NCBI GenBank assembly: GCA_002841625.1
Contig: PHAG01000011.1
Coordinates: forward strand, 1-64,000
Source of the DNA: Firmicutes bacterium HGW-Firmicutes-1
GTDB taxonomy: Bacteria > Bacillota > Clostridia > Lachnospirales > Vallitaleaceae
DNA: 64,000 bases
Reading direction: 5' to 3'
Shown here: piece after piece, positions 17,525 through 26,922 of the stretch
Numbering within the stretch: the first letter of the stretch is position 1
Layout of the letters: each line of letters opens with the position of its first letter
Translations under genes and position numbers: made by a program
Notes under the pieces: generated by a model
The model's input: the letters and a program-made list of their open reading frames with translations, nothing else
What the model was told of the DNA's origin: nothing
Database searches by the model: none

Positions 17525-18442
17525 TCATACCATATATCGCCCTTTTTTGATAAATGCGTTGTTGCTTTTATCTATAGGTATAATTGGTGCCTTTTCAAAA
17601 TCAATATAAACTGCAGATGTATCTTCACTTTTCTGTATTCTCGCATACTTTCTGAAATCCTTATCCGCTTCTTCGACATTTCTTATGTATATTCCTACTT
17701 CATTTAATCCTTTGCTTTTGGCAAATTTAAATACTTCCGCTTCATGCATTTTTTTATAGCATTCCGTTATTGCATAAAAACCTTTCGTAGCTAACAATAT
17801 TTCTAAATAGTTATGTTCCTTCCCGTACTTTATTTTTCCACTTACCCCATGATAGACAGCAATCCTATTAAAGTTAAGACCCCAATAACCATTGATTTTA
17901 TTGCATTTATTCCTATTCTCAACGATTAAACTTTGTACATTTTTTATTGCATCTTCATGAGAGAAGCCTTGTTGCATGTTCTCCTTTAAAGCTAAAATTA
18001 CTTTTTCATTTAAACTAGCTACTTTATAATCTGAGATTACCTTAATATTTCTATAATCCTTAAGCCAAATTTGACAGTCTCCCATAACAAAATATTCTAA
18101 TTTATCTTTATACCATCTTACCAACGATATACCTGCAGAAGGGTGGTTCAGTTCTTCAATATGATCATCACCAGTAAATTTTTTATATTCTTCATACATA
18201 AAGGTGATTGCTTGAAGGACAATTTCCTGTAAGCAAATGCTTTGGTTTGATATGTTTTCTAATAAATACTTGTCCAGCATTTCAGCATACCACTTCCCAT
18301 CACTGTCACTGGATGAAAATACTTGCGGATCTAATCCATTTGATCCGTCTATTACCCAAGCAGCATTTGATACTGCATTAGCGATATCTTCATTATACAA
18401 TCCCCCAGGAATACTAATTTTATCTACTAACTTTATTAGCAA
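17525..18442 (-). CDS. PP2C-like serine/threonine phosphatase family protein
   Basis: A 305-residue soluble protein with PP2C-fold signatures: AAWVIDGSNGL near residue 30 (metal-binding Asp, DG motif), FVMGDCQIWL in the middle (GD-S-like motif) and SEDTSAVYIDFE near the end (DD-x-S-like motif). These suggest a divergent Mg/Mn-dependent phosphatase, although several metal ligands are not canonical. It starts at TTG 18442 with a very strong AGGAGGTGA. It is followed 28 bases later by the GAF-GGDEF gene, so a signalling operon is likely. The substrate is unknown. Confidence 0.7.
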   Translation of the reverse strand: MLIKLVDKISIPGGLYNEDIANAVSNAAWVIDGSNGLDPQVFSSSDSDGKWYAEMLDKYLLENISNQSICLQEIVLQAITFMYEEYKKFTGDDHIEELNHPSAGISLVRWYKDKLEYFVMGDCQIWLKDYRNIKVISDYKVASLNEKVILALKENMQQGFSHEDAIKNVQSLIVENRNKCNKINGYWGLNFNRIAVYHGVSGKIKYGKEHNYLEILLATKGFYAITECYKKMHEAEVFKFAKSKGLNEVGIYIRNVEEADKDFRKYARIQKSEDTSAVYIDFEKAPIIPIDKSNNAFIKKGRYMV

Positions 18443-18837
18443 CGTTTCACCTCCTAAACTTGTCTATAATTCAAATTTATAACTCTTAATCGGAACAAAT
18501 CCTTTTATTTACAATATCATTCAATTCATAACACTGCTTTCAATACGCTTGCATCAACCCTTTTTCAGTATTTATGTAATCACCGTCTTAAATGTTGAAG
18601 TTTATTCTATTATACCATAATTTTGTATTTTTTGATGCAGAAAACTATATGAAAATAAATTCGGTTACATAAAATTTTGCTTCATTAATTACTTTTCTAG
18701 AACAATTGTTATTAAAAATAATTTAGGCTAATTAGCGAAAAATAATAACAACCATTGACATATCAATCATAAAAAGGTAACATCAATAAGTTATCTTATA
18801 TAAACCATATTAGACTACAGTAAAAGGAATCAATAAA
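18443..18837. other. Divergent intergenic region with a candidate prfC promoter
   Basis: This AT-rich region of about 395 bases separates the PP2C-like gene (-) from prfC (+). TTGACA at 18755-18760 and TAACAT at 18778-18783, 17 bases apart, could be the prfC promoter. No small gene with a good ribosome site and no structured leader were found. Confidence 0.45.
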
Positions 18838-20439
18838 ATGTCTGAAGAACAATTAAGCTTTATTCAAGAAATTAAAAGAAGAAGAACCTTTGCAATTATA
18901 TCTCATCCAGATGCTGGCAAAACAACTTTAACAGAGAAGTTTCTGTTATATGGAGGAGCTATACGCTCTGCTGGCTCTGTTAAATCTAGACGTTCTGAAA
19001 AGCATGCCGTCTCAGACTGGATGGAAATAGAAAAACAAAGAGGAATTTCCGTTACCTCAAGTGTACTTCAGTTTCATTATAATCATTATTGCATTAACAT
19101 TCTTGATACACCTGGTCATCAAGATTTTAGTGAGGATACTTATAGAACCTTAGTGGCTGCCGACAATGCTGTAATGGTAATAGACTGCTCAAAAGGTGTG
19201 GAGGCTCAAACTAAAAAGTTGTTTCAGGTTTGTAAAATGAGAGGGATTCCTATTTTTACCTTTATAAATAAAATGGATCGTGCAGGAAAAGACCCCTTTG
19301 AACTCATTGAAGAATTAGAGAATGTTCTTGGAATACGTTCTTGTCCAATGAATTGGCCTATTGGCTCTGGAAAGGAATTTAGAGGTGTTTATAATCGTCA
19401 AAAGGAACAGGTAGAGCTTTTTGAAAGTGGAGACCATGGCCAAAACAAACTTGCTGTAGTAAACGCTCATGTTACTGACGAAAAACTAAGTGAATTATTA
19501 GGTGATTCCCTACATCAACAACTATTAAGTGATATAGAGCTTCTAGATATTGCAGGAGATGGCTTTGATCTTGGAAAAATACTAAGAGGTGAACTTACTC
19601 CGGTTTTCTTTGGCAGTGCCCTAACTAATTTTGGTGTCGAGCCCTTCTTGGAATCCTTTTTAGATATAACAACTCCACCTCGCCCTCGTGAAAGTAACCT
19701 GGGAGATATAGATCCTGAAGCAACTAACTTTACTGGCTTTATTTTCAAAATTCAAGCCAATATGAATCCAACTCATAGAGATCGTATAGCCTTTTTACGT
19801 ATTTGCTCTGGTAAATTTGAAAAGGGTATGACTGCTAATCTAGTTCAAAAGGGTAAGAAAATCAAACTTTCACAACCTCAACAATTTTTAGCGCAGGATC
19901 GTGTTATTACAGAGGTTGCCTATCCTGGTGATATCATTGGGATACATGACCCTGGTATTTTTAACATAGGTGATACACTATGTGAAAATGATTCAAATTT
20001 AGTATTTGAGGGTATTCCAAAGTTTGCACCAGAGCATTTTATAAAGATTTCTACTACGAGTGCTTTAAAAAGAAAACATTTCATAAAAGGAATTAATCAA
20101 CTTGCTGAGGAAGGTACTATCCAAGTATATAAACGCCCAAATTGGGGCGTAGAAGAATTGATTATTGGAGTTGTTGGTATTCTTCAGTTTGAAGTATTAG
20201 AATATCGTCTACTTCACGAATATGGTGTAGCGACGACCAGTCTAAGGTTGCCATATCATTATATTCGCTGGATTGACCCTAACGGCTTTGATGCATCTAC
20301 CTTTAATGCTCCCATGGATTCTATACTTGTTTACAGCGATACTGATGAACCAGTAGTTCTTTTCCAAAATGAATGGGCAGTAAAACACATATTAGATAGA
20401 AATAAATCATTAGTATTAAAAGAAACCTCAATTAAATAG
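18838..20439 (+). CDS. prfC: Peptide chain release factor 3
   Basis: RF3 is a translational GTPase that recycles RF1/RF2 after peptide release. The 533-residue protein is full length, with G1 ISHPDAGKTTLTEKFL, G2 RGISVTSSV, G3 LDTPGHQDF and G4 FINKMDR. The C-terminal EF-G-like domains include GVVGILQFEVLEYRLLHEYG. A weak AAAGGA precedes the ATG and a strong terminator follows, so it is a single-gene transcript. Confidence 0.97.
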   Translation: MSEEQLSFIQEIKRRRTFAIISHPDAGKTTLTEKFLLYGGAIRSAGSVKSRRSEKHAVSDWMEIEKQRGISVTSSVLQFHYNHYCINILDTPGHQDFSEDTYRTLVAADNAVMVIDCSKGVEAQTKKLFQVCKMRGIPIFTFINKMDRAGKDPFELIEELENVLGIRSCPMNWPIGSGKEFRGVYNRQKEQVELFESGDHGQNKLAVVNAHVTDEKLSELLGDSLHQQLLSDIELLDIAGDGFDLGKILRGELTPVFFGSALTNFGVEPFLESFLDITTPPRPRESNLGDIDPEATNFTGFIFKIQANMNPTHRDRIAFLRICSGKFEKGMTANLVQKGKKIKLSQPQQFLAQDRVITEVAYPGDIIGIHDPGIFNIGDTLCENDSNLVFEGIPKFAPEHFIKISTTSALKRKHFIKGINQLAEEGTIQVYKRPNWGVEELIIGVVGILQFEVLEYRLLHEYGVATTSLRLPYHYIRWIDPNGFDASTFNAPMDSILVYSDTDEPVVLFQNEWAVKHILDRNKSLVLKETSIK

Positions 20440-20446
20440 CATAGGC

Positions 20447-20496
20447 AAGGGGACGTTTCAATGCTCTAACAAAGCAAAGCTACACGTCCCCTTTTT
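20447..20496. terminator. Terminator after prfC
   Basis: AAGGGGACGT (20447-20456) pairs with ACGTCCCCTT (20484-20493), followed by a T-run. It may also serve the convergent pdaA-like gene. Confidence 0.9.
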
Positions 20497-20497
20497 C

Positions 20498-21286
20498 TTA
20501 CTCTATTTGATCTAAGCTTTTAAAAGTATAGCCTTTGTCTTTCCACGAGGAAATGAGTGCATCTAGTATCTCAGAGTTTGTTTTTGAATTGCTATGTAGA
20601 AGAACTATAGCTCCAGGGTGAACTTTAGGCAAAACCTTTGATAAGGCATCTTCTATCGTAGGTTGTTTATCATTATCCCAATCTACATATGCAACACTCC
20701 AAAAAATTGTTTTATACCCCAATTCTTGCGCTGTTTTTAAATTAGCTTCACTATATCTTCCTGCTGGTGGGCGATAAAATTTAACTAAGTTTTCTCCTGT
20801 TATTTCTTTGTATAAAACTTCAAAGCCTTGTAGCTCTTCATTAAACTCCTCTGGTGAAAGCTTTGTCATATCAGGATGTGAGCACGTATGGTTACCTATA
20901 ATATGGCCTTCATCAACGATTCTTTTCACTAGCTCAGGATTTGTTTTAAGATAATGACCAACTAAGAAAAAGGTTGCAGGGACTTCCTGTTTTTTCAAAA
21001 CATCTAATAGTTTTTGAGTATATCCATTTTCATAACCTGCATCAAACGTTAGATAAATGACCTTATCATTCGAATTGCCTACATAATAAGCATCATATTG
21101 CTTTAAATAAGCTACATCCTCGTTACCAACTGGCTGTATCCCCTCATCTGTACTCCCCAAACCCCAATCATTACCATACTTGATACTTATTCCAGCCCTA
21201 ACAGCTAACGGTATCAGTTCCAAAATAAGGACAATAGCAAGGAGAATAACTATCTTAGGAATTTTATGTTTTTTTAATTTAAACAT
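20498..21286 (-). CDS. pdaA: Polysaccharide deacetylase, PdaA-like (spore cortex muramic delta-lactam)
   Basis: An N-terminal membrane or signal segment (residues 10-30) is followed by a NodB deacetylase domain. The first metal/catalytic motif is TFDAGYENGY, the form typical of PdaA, and the second is HTCSHPDMT. RPPAGRYSE, VDWDNDK and IVLLHS follow. PdaA removes N-acetyl from muramic acid during muramic delta-lactam synthesis in the spore cortex, so this gene supports an endospore-forming host. The length (262) is typical. A general peptidoglycan or chitin-like deacetylase role cannot be excluded. Confidence 0.88.
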   Translation of the reverse strand: MFKLKKHKIPKIVILLAIVLILELIPLAVRAGISIKYGNDWGLGSTDEGIQPVGNEDVAYLKQYDAYYVGNSNDKVIYLTFDAGYENGYTQKLLDVLKKQEVPATFFLVGHYLKTNPELVKRIVDEGHIIGNHTCSHPDMTKLSPEEFNEELQGFEVLYKEITGENLVKFYRPPAGRYSEANLKTAQELGYKTIFWSVAYVDWDNDKQPTIEDALSKVLPKVHPGAIVLLHSNSKTNSEILDALISSWKDKGYTFKSLDQIE

Positions 21287-21336
21287 CTAATACCTCAATT
21301 TACTCATTACTATATCTTATTTATAAAATCTAGATT

Positions 21337-21936
21337 TTATACTACTATTCTCTCGAGCTCAGGTGATTTGGCTTGAAGTATTTCTAGGGCTATATCTGTA
21401 TTTTTCACCCATGCTTCAAGATGATTCCTTTGGAGAACAATTGGCATTCGATTATGAATTTCACACATTGATGCATTGGCCTCAGTTGTCAATATAACAA
21501 AACGACTAACAAACTGTCCATCAATTTTAAAAGTACTATATAGACCTGCCATATAAAGCATTTGCATACCAGGTAGTGTAAACAAATATTTATCCTTATG
21601 CTTTTTACCCTGAGGATGTGTCCATTCATAAAATCCCGTAGAAGGAATAACACATCGTCTGGTCAATAATGCTTCCCGAAAAGTAGGTCTTTCAATTGCA
21701 GTTTCTGACCTAGCATTGATGATTACCCCTTTGTTTTGAAAGTTAGGAAAACCCCAGTTCATGATTGTAGGCAGAAGCTTTTGATCTCCAGTGATTAATA
21801 CAGGCGCCGCATCAGTTGGAAAAACTTCTCCAGTTTTTATGTTAGCCTTGCTTCCAAAACGTTTATCAATCTCATTTATGATTTTCATAATTTCTCTATT
21901 CTCTTTTTCTGAAAACAGTACATATCTACCGCACAT
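21337..21936 (-). CDS. SOS response-associated peptidase family protein (YedK/HMCES)
   Basis: A 199-residue SRAP domain protein. The catalytic Cys is residue 2 (MCGRYVLF). INARSETAIERPTFREA, CVIPSTGFYEW and HNRMPIVL are the conserved active-site motifs. Family members form a thiazolidine crosslink with abasic sites in single-stranded DNA and so protect forks. GAGGTG precedes the ATG. Confidence 0.94.
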   Translation of the reverse strand: MCGRYVLFSEKENREIMKIINEIDKRFGSKANIKTGEVFPTDAAPVLITGDQKLLPTIMNWGFPNFQNKGVIINARSETAIERPTFREALLTRRCVIPSTGFYEWTHPQGKKHKDKYLFTLPGMQMLYMAGLYSTFKIDGQFVSRFVILTTEANASMCEIHNRMPIVLQRNHLEAWVKNTDIALEILQAKSPELERIVV

Positions 21937-21950
21937 ATTTACACCTCAAA

Positions 21951-21990
21951 AAAGAAAAGCTCTATCTAGACAATCTCTGATAGAGCTCTT
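21951..21990 (-). terminator. Terminator of the ferritin-like gene
   Basis: GCTCTATC (21959-21966) pairs with GATAGAGC (21979-21986). On the minus strand it is followed by TTTTCTTTTTT. Confidence 0.85.
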
Positions 21991-22004
21991 ACCTAGTTAT
22001 TTAG

Positions 22005-22490
22005 TTAATATTCTTCTCTTATACCAAATTCTGCTGATTCTACCCATTCATTTGCTTTGTTAATCATTAATACGATTTCTTCAAGGATTTCAAAGTGCTC
22101 TTTTTCTTGATTCATTAAATATTCAAACAATTCTTTCGTTTCAATTTCAGTTGCTTCTGAATGGTATTTATGATAAAGATCAATACTCTGTTTTTCCTTT
22201 TCTAATGCCATTCTATAAAAATCAAGCTGATCTGGTGCTGCCTTAATATCATCTTTAAAATTTTTGGCCTCTTCAAATACATTTTTAACCTCAGTCATCA
22301 AGTCATTCTCCATCATTTCATAAGAAGACACCTCGTATTTCTTTTGCAGAATGTCCGCATGGTTCCTTTCATCTTGAGCCAACATAAGTAAGATCGTGTT
22401 TAAACGATTACCTTTATTTATTTCTGCTTGCTCGGTATAGTATTTTTCCCCTTCAAGTTCCATTAAAATAGCAAATTCATAAATATTCAT
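22005..22490 (-). CDS. Ferritin-like di-iron protein (rubrerythrin-related)
   Basis: A 161-residue four-helix protein with two repeats of iron-ligand pattern: ELEGEKYYTEQA with QDERNHADIL, and MALEKEKQSIDLYHKYH with NQEKEHFEIL. This fits the ferritin-like/rubrerythrin superfamily, which detoxifies peroxide or oxidises iron. There is no C-terminal rubredoxin-type CxxC zinc/iron site. Start is ATG 22490 because AAGGAG lies 8 bases upstream; an in-frame ATG at 22520 is less likely. Confidence 0.85.
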   Translation of the reverse strand: MNIYEFAILMELEGEKYYTEQAEINKGNRLNTILLMLAQDERNHADILQKKYEVSSYEMMENDLMTEVKNVFEEAKNFKDDIKAAPDQLDFYRMALEKEKQSIDLYHKYHSEATEIETKELFEYLMNQEKEHFEILEEIVLMINKANEWVESAEFGIREEY

Positions 22491-22574
22491 GTCTTTATCT
22501 CCTTGTATTTGTTTCATCATTTTAAGTATAAATACATTTTACCACTTATCAAACAATATGACACCATTGCTCGT

Positions 22575-22952
22575 TTATTTATACACCATTCTCATACTAA
22601 TTGGATTAAACCCAATCGTATCAGCAGGCAATTCCAAGGTGTAATAAGCATTCTTATGACCCTCATCCGTTAATCCAGGGTTAATATGCCTAACAACTCT
22701 TACAACCTGCATATTCATATCCATATAAACAACATCTATTGGAAATTTCACACCTCTCATATGTATGGCATTACAAGGATAGAGTAACATACCATAATAA
22801 GATGGCAGCTCTTCAATGCCAATCAAACCATTCATTCTATCTTGTTCTTTTGTAGCAATCATAACTTTTGTTGCTACTAAATACTCTAATCCTCGATCAT
22901 CAATTAAGAATATATTAAGGGGATATGGTTTCACCAAAGTACTCCAAATCAT
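22575..22952 (-). CDS. DUF192 family protein
   Basis: A 125-residue protein matching DUF192: VMIATKEQDRMNGLIGIEEL, GMLLYPCNAIHMRGVKFPID and VVYMDMNMQVVRVVRHINPG. The family is a small beta-fold of unknown biochemistry, often exported; this copy has no signal peptide. The ribosome site is poor. Confidence 0.85.
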   Translation of the reverse strand: MIWSTLVKPYPLNIFLIDDRGLEYLVATKVMIATKEQDRMNGLIGIEELPSYYGMLLYPCNAIHMRGVKFPIDVVYMDMNMQVVRVVRHINPGLTDEGHKNAYYTLELPADTIGFNPISMRMVYK

Positions 22953-23003
22953 TTCTTAATGATATTATATGCTATGTACATAATTAGTATATCAAACTAT
23001 TTA

Positions 23004-24035
23004 TCATAGCACTTCATGATGTAGTGGCTTAGACAGCTCTCCTCTCAAATTCTCATGCATTAGATCTTTAATTATTTCAATAGAATAACATTTGCTTAGA
23101 AGATAATAAAGTTTTGTTGCAGCAGCTTCTGCAGTCATATCATATCCACTAACTGCACCTGCATCTACTAAATAATTACTAGTTTCATATTCTCCAATAT
23201 ATGCATATCCTTTCAAACACTGGGTACACACTATAATAATAACTCCACGATCGGCTGCTTCTTTTAAAACAGTCTTTAATCGCTGATCTCGATTTGGTAT
23301 ATTCCCAACACCTAATGCTTCAATGATAATGCCTTTTAGTGGAGGCTTAAGCATATTTTCTAAAACATCAGTCTGGATACCGGGGAAGATCTTCACGACT
23401 GCAATTGGAAAATCTCCAAATTCAAGTACTCGAATGTTCCTATTTTTTTTCTTCATGATTAAATCTTCATTCATTTCTATACGAACTCCAGCTATGGCTA
23501 GCGGTGGGAAATTTGGTGATTCAAAAGCATCAAGTGTATCCGAACTCGTCTTTACTGACCTACACCCTCTAAATAGCTTGCCACCAAAATAAAGGCACAC
23601 CTCTGGAACTTCACATCCAGCAGCTATCTGTAATGCTGTGATAATATTTTCTCTCGCATCATTTCTAACTTCACAAAGAGGAATTTGAGACCCTGTAAGA
23701 ATTACTGGTTTATCCAAACCCTCCAGCATAAAGGAAAGTGCTGAGGCTGTATAAGCCATCGTATCTGTTCCATGTAAAATCACAAAACCATCGTATTCGT
23801 CATAATGCTCTTCAATATCCTTGGCTATTTTTATCCACTCCATCTGAGACATATTAGAAGAATCCAAAAGCGGTTCATATTCTTTAATACTATATTCTGG
23901 CATAATATCCGCCTTTAACTCTGAGAATGTATCAAGTTCTTTTTGCATATAGCCCTTTTGGGGCGCATAACCCTTCTCCGTTCTGACCATTCCAATCGTG
24001 CCACCTGTATATATAATGTATACCTTTTTTTTCAT
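23004..24035 (-). CDS. ansA: Type I (cytoplasmic) L-asparaginase
   Basis: This enzyme hydrolyses L-asparagine to aspartate and ammonia. VYIIYTGGTIGM holds the nucleophile Thr, and DGFVILHGTDTMAYTASAL holds the second catalytic Thr-Asp with the Lys-containing later segment. KPVILTGSQIPL follows. It is 343 residues long with no signal peptide, as expected for the cytoplasmic type. The start ATG 24035 has GGAGG at correct spacing; an upstream extension to 24119 would overlap the GGDEF gene and has no homology. It follows the PAS-GAF-GGDEF gene by 55 bases. Confidence 0.93.
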   Translation of the reverse strand: MKKKVYIIYTGGTIGMVRTEKGYAPQKGYMQKELDTFSELKADIMPEYSIKEYEPLLDSSNMSQMEWIKIAKDIEEHYDEYDGFVILHGTDTMAYTASALSFMLEGLDKPVILTGSQIPLCEVRNDARENIITALQIAAGCEVPEVCLYFGGKLFRGCRSVKTSSDTLDAFESPNFPPLAIAGVRIEMNEDLIMKKKNRNIRVLEFGDFPIAVVKIFPGIQTDVLENMLKPPLKGIIIEALGVGNIPNRDQRLKTVLKEAADRGVIIIVCTQCLKGYAYIGEYETSNYLVDAGAVSGYDMTAEAAATKLYYLLSKCYSIEIIKDLMHENLRGELSKPLHHEVL

Positions 24036-24090
24036 ACTTGCCTCCGTAATTATCAAAAATAATGTAATTCTAGCTATCCTCACATACTTT

Positions 24091-25491
24091 TTATTTTGCT
24101 GCTCTTTTCTTGTTATCATACATCCTTTTGTCAGCTAAACCAATTAATTCATCGTACGTTGTCCCCTCTTGCGGAAAGCTAGCAATACCATAACTAAACC
24201 GGCAAACAATTTCATCATCTTCAAGCATGATTGGATTATCCAAAAAATGTTCTTCTAATTTATTCATTTTTTTAGCAATATCCAGTTCACTAGAATAAAG
24301 AATGACTGCAGCAAATTCATCTCCCCCTATCCTAGCTACTATATCTGATGCTCTTAGTCTGTTTTTTATATTTTTAGAAAAATATCGAATTAATTCGTCA
24401 CCAGCAAGGTGACCCCTTGTGTCATTTACTTTTTTTAAACCATCTAAATCAAGCGTCACTACAATAAACGTTTCCTTATATCGACTTGATCTCGCAATAA
24501 GCTTCATTAAGGAATCCTCAAAGTATTTTCGATTATTTAAACCGGTTAAACTATCATGTTGAGAAATATAAATCATTTCTTCATAAAGCCTAAAATTTGT
24601 TAATGCAATAATTAATTGCTTTCTTAAATATTCGACAATCTCATAATCCTCTGATGAAAAAATATTGTTCTTATGACTGTCAATATTCAAAAACCCAAAG
24701 AGCTTCCCCTCAAGAAAAATTGGTGCACTAATTGTAGATTCTACTCTGTAGCCCTTAATATTATCAAGGAATTTTGAGCCATCCTCTTGTGCAATATATT
24801 GTTGAACATCATTAATGATAATTGTGTCTTTGATATTTCCCATTGTTCTCTTCCACTGAAAAGAATTTTGTAAAGGTAGACGATACTCCTTGGTTTCATT
24901 TTCAAGATATCCGACTGAGGCTACAATTTTAAGTGCATTGTCCTCCCCTAGTGTGAGAATACAACCAAAGTCTGCGTTATCAATAGCGTTAATAGATTTT
25001 TCTAATATAAAATCATAAATATCATCAAATCCAGATTTCTCTAAAATTGAATTGTTAACTTCTAATAGAAAATCTTTTATTTTCTCAATCTGCTCAACTC
25101 TTTTAGTCTGTACCAATTGTTGTGTGATATCATACATAACACCAACAATTCCACAAAAAACTGCATTTTTATCAAGTACTGGCGTTTTATGTATCATCAC
25201 ATCACGTTCTGTACCATCTTGTTGAATCACCTTTGTTTGAAAATATTGATCCTGCTTACTTTCTATAAGGTCTTTATCTGCTTTATCATAAATAATAGCT
25301 AGGTGTTCAGATGAAATATCATAGACGGTATGATCAATGACCTCTTCCAATGATAAACCAAAATACTTTAAAAAGGCCTTGTTGCAATACCGATATATTA
25401 ATTGATTATCTTTATAGAAGATTGGCATAGGAATTTCATCAAGAAGTCCATTGATGAACTCATCTTCATATTGATAGGCAAATTCCTTCAT
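24091..25491 (-). CDS. PAS-GAF-GGDEF diguanylate cyclase
   Basis: A 466-residue soluble protein. Residues about 10-125 are a PAS domain (PMPIFYKDNQLIYRYCNKAF), about 150-295 a GAF domain, and about 305-460 a GGDEF domain with SLTGLNNRKYF, RGHLAGDELIRYF and RIGGDEFAAV. The GGDEF signature is intact and RASD before it supplies the RxxD inhibitory site, so it should make c-di-GMP and feel product feedback. AAAGGAG precedes the ATG. It is a close relative of the GAF-GGDEF protein at 16390-17496 but carries the additional PAS sensor. Confidence 0.93.
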   Translation of the reverse strand: MKEFAYQYEDEFINGLLDEIPMPIFYKDNQLIYRYCNKAFLKYFGLSLEEVIDHTVYDISSEHLAIIYDKADKDLIESKQDQYFQTKVIQQDGTERDVMIHKTPVLDKNAVFCGIVGVMYDITQQLVQTKRVEQIEKIKDFLLEVNNSILEKSGFDDIYDFILEKSINAIDNADFGCILTLGEDNALKIVASVGYLENETKEYRLPLQNSFQWKRTMGNIKDTIIINDVQQYIAQEDGSKFLDNIKGYRVESTISAPIFLEGKLFGFLNIDSHKNNIFSSEDYEIVEYLRKQLIIALTNFRLYEEMIYISQHDSLTGLNNRKYFEDSLMKLIARSSRYKETFIVVTLDLDGLKKVNDTRGHLAGDELIRYFSKNIKNRLRASDIVARIGGDEFAAVILYSSELDIAKKMNKLEEHFLDNPIMLEDDEIVCRFSYGIASFPQEGTTYDELIGLADKRMYDNKKRAAK

Positions 25492-25707
25492 AAAAATCTC
25501 CTTTCCTACGATTTCTTAAAGCAATCTAACAAAAAGCTGTAATAACATAAATTAAAATTTCGTCTCTAGTATATTATAGTACCTTTTATCACTTTCGACA
25601 AATGATTTCGACATTGTTGTATGTATGATTCCCATCCTGTTCTTGTTGAAACAGCAAAAAAATGGTATACTTTTATCAGGTAAACCATATGATAGGTAGG
25701 TGAGATT

Positions 25708-26922
25708 TTGGAGCAAATTATTGATGAACTCAAGAACAATCATATTATTCACAGCAATGATGTTAAAGTTTTAAAAGAATATATCAGCCAAAAATATCCA
25801 TATGATTCTTTAAATAGAACTGCTGTAATTTTTGCTGACGCAGTACATAAAATAATTGATCATAACATTATACATTTTGATGAACCTTCAAGAATCTCAA
25901 TCAAGCGAAACCTATTAAAAGAAGTTTCTCAAAAAAAAGTGTTTGAAATCAATGCTTTTGAAGTATTTGAAGTCTGCACTCAATTATATGTTGCTGATGA
26001 AGATTATATAGAGAGATTAACTTCATGGATTAATCATAATCAAAGCAAAATCATTTCGGTCGATGAAGTCGTTAAATTGTCTACTGACTTAAATAAACCT
26101 ATTAAACCTGTACTAAATGAAGCTACTCTCGTTTTGAGAGCTCGGTTGGCTGTACTTGATGAAGAAACAAAAAGACAGCAAGAACAGCAGCAAGCTATGA
26201 TTGACGCGTCTATTTTAGCTGAACAAATCATAGAACAAGAAATTGCTATTGAAGAACCCTTACAATTTCAAGTTAAGATCTCCCTATTAAGTAGGCTAAA
26301 AAGCAATTACAAAGAGGCTATCGCAATTGCTGCACTAACAACGGTTATATTCTCACTCATAGGCTCTCTTAAGTACTTTGATCATGTCAATAAAAAGCCA
26401 ATTCCTAATCATAGCATAATTAATATGCCTACCATTGTTAATGAATTAAATGAAAAAGTTTTTAGTAAAGCCTCCCTCGGAAATCATTTGCCAGAACATT
26501 TGCAATATAAAGTAATTAACCTAGAAGCCTTAAAGGCATGGTTAAAAGAAAAAGATTCGACCTTAGCAGATGAAACTTATTTTAATAGCATTCATATGAC
26601 CGCAAAAGCATATGACATCAACCCTTTATTGATGTTTGCCATTGCAGGACAAGAGCAAGCTTTTGTACCCAAAACCAGTGACGATGCTGATGCTATGGCT
26701 AATAACCCCTTTAATGTTTTTGGAAGCTGGGAAACCTACAATACAGATATTGACGATGCTTCTAGCATTGCTGCTCAGACAATTCTTAATTTAAGCAAAG
26801 ATTGTCCGGAAAATGAAGATCCAATAAAATGGATCAACAAAAAATATGCCGAAGACCAAAACTGGCATATTGGTGTTACAAAAATCTATACACAGCTTGT
26901 AAAAGCCACTAATCTGAATTAG
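25708..26922 (+). CDS. Membrane-anchored glucosaminidase-like protein
   Basis: A 404-residue protein with a cytoplasmic, partly coiled-coil N-terminal half (about 1-200, with DEETKRQQEQQQ). One membrane segment follows (about 205-225, AIAIAALTTVIFSLIGS), then an extracytoplasmic C-terminal domain. The last 120 residues (NPLLMFAIAGQEQAF, ANNPFNVFGSW, IAAQTILNLSKD) resemble the glucosaminidase/lysozyme-like fold that cleaves peptidoglycan glycans, with Glu in GQEQ as the likely acid. Start is TTG 25708 with AGGTGAG just before. It is convergent with the histidine kinase gene and ends 4 bases into it. The domain call is moderate. Confidence 0.65.
   Translation: MEQIIDELKNNHIIHSNDVKVLKEYISQKYPYDSLNRTAVIFADAVHKIIDHNIIHFDEPSRISIKRNLLKEVSQKKVFEINAFEVFEVCTQLYVADEDYIERLTSWINHNQSKIISVDEVVKLSTDLNKPIKPVLNEATLVLRARLAVLDEETKRQQEQQQAMIDASILAEQIIEQEIAIEEPLQFQVKISLLSRLKSNYKEAIAIAALTTVIFSLIGSLKYFDHVNKKPIPNHSIINMPTIVNELNEKVFSKASLGNHLPEHLQYKVINLEALKAWLKEKDSTLADETYFNSIHMTAKAYDINPLLMFAIAGQEQAFVPKTSDDADAMANNPFNVFGSWETYNTDIDDASSIAAQTILNLSKDCPENEDPIKWINKKYAEDQNWHIGVTKIYTQLVKATNLN

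Noticed and set aside
23323-23592. Plus-strand frame inside the asparaginase gene
   Set aside because: Antisense shadow of a well-supported gene.
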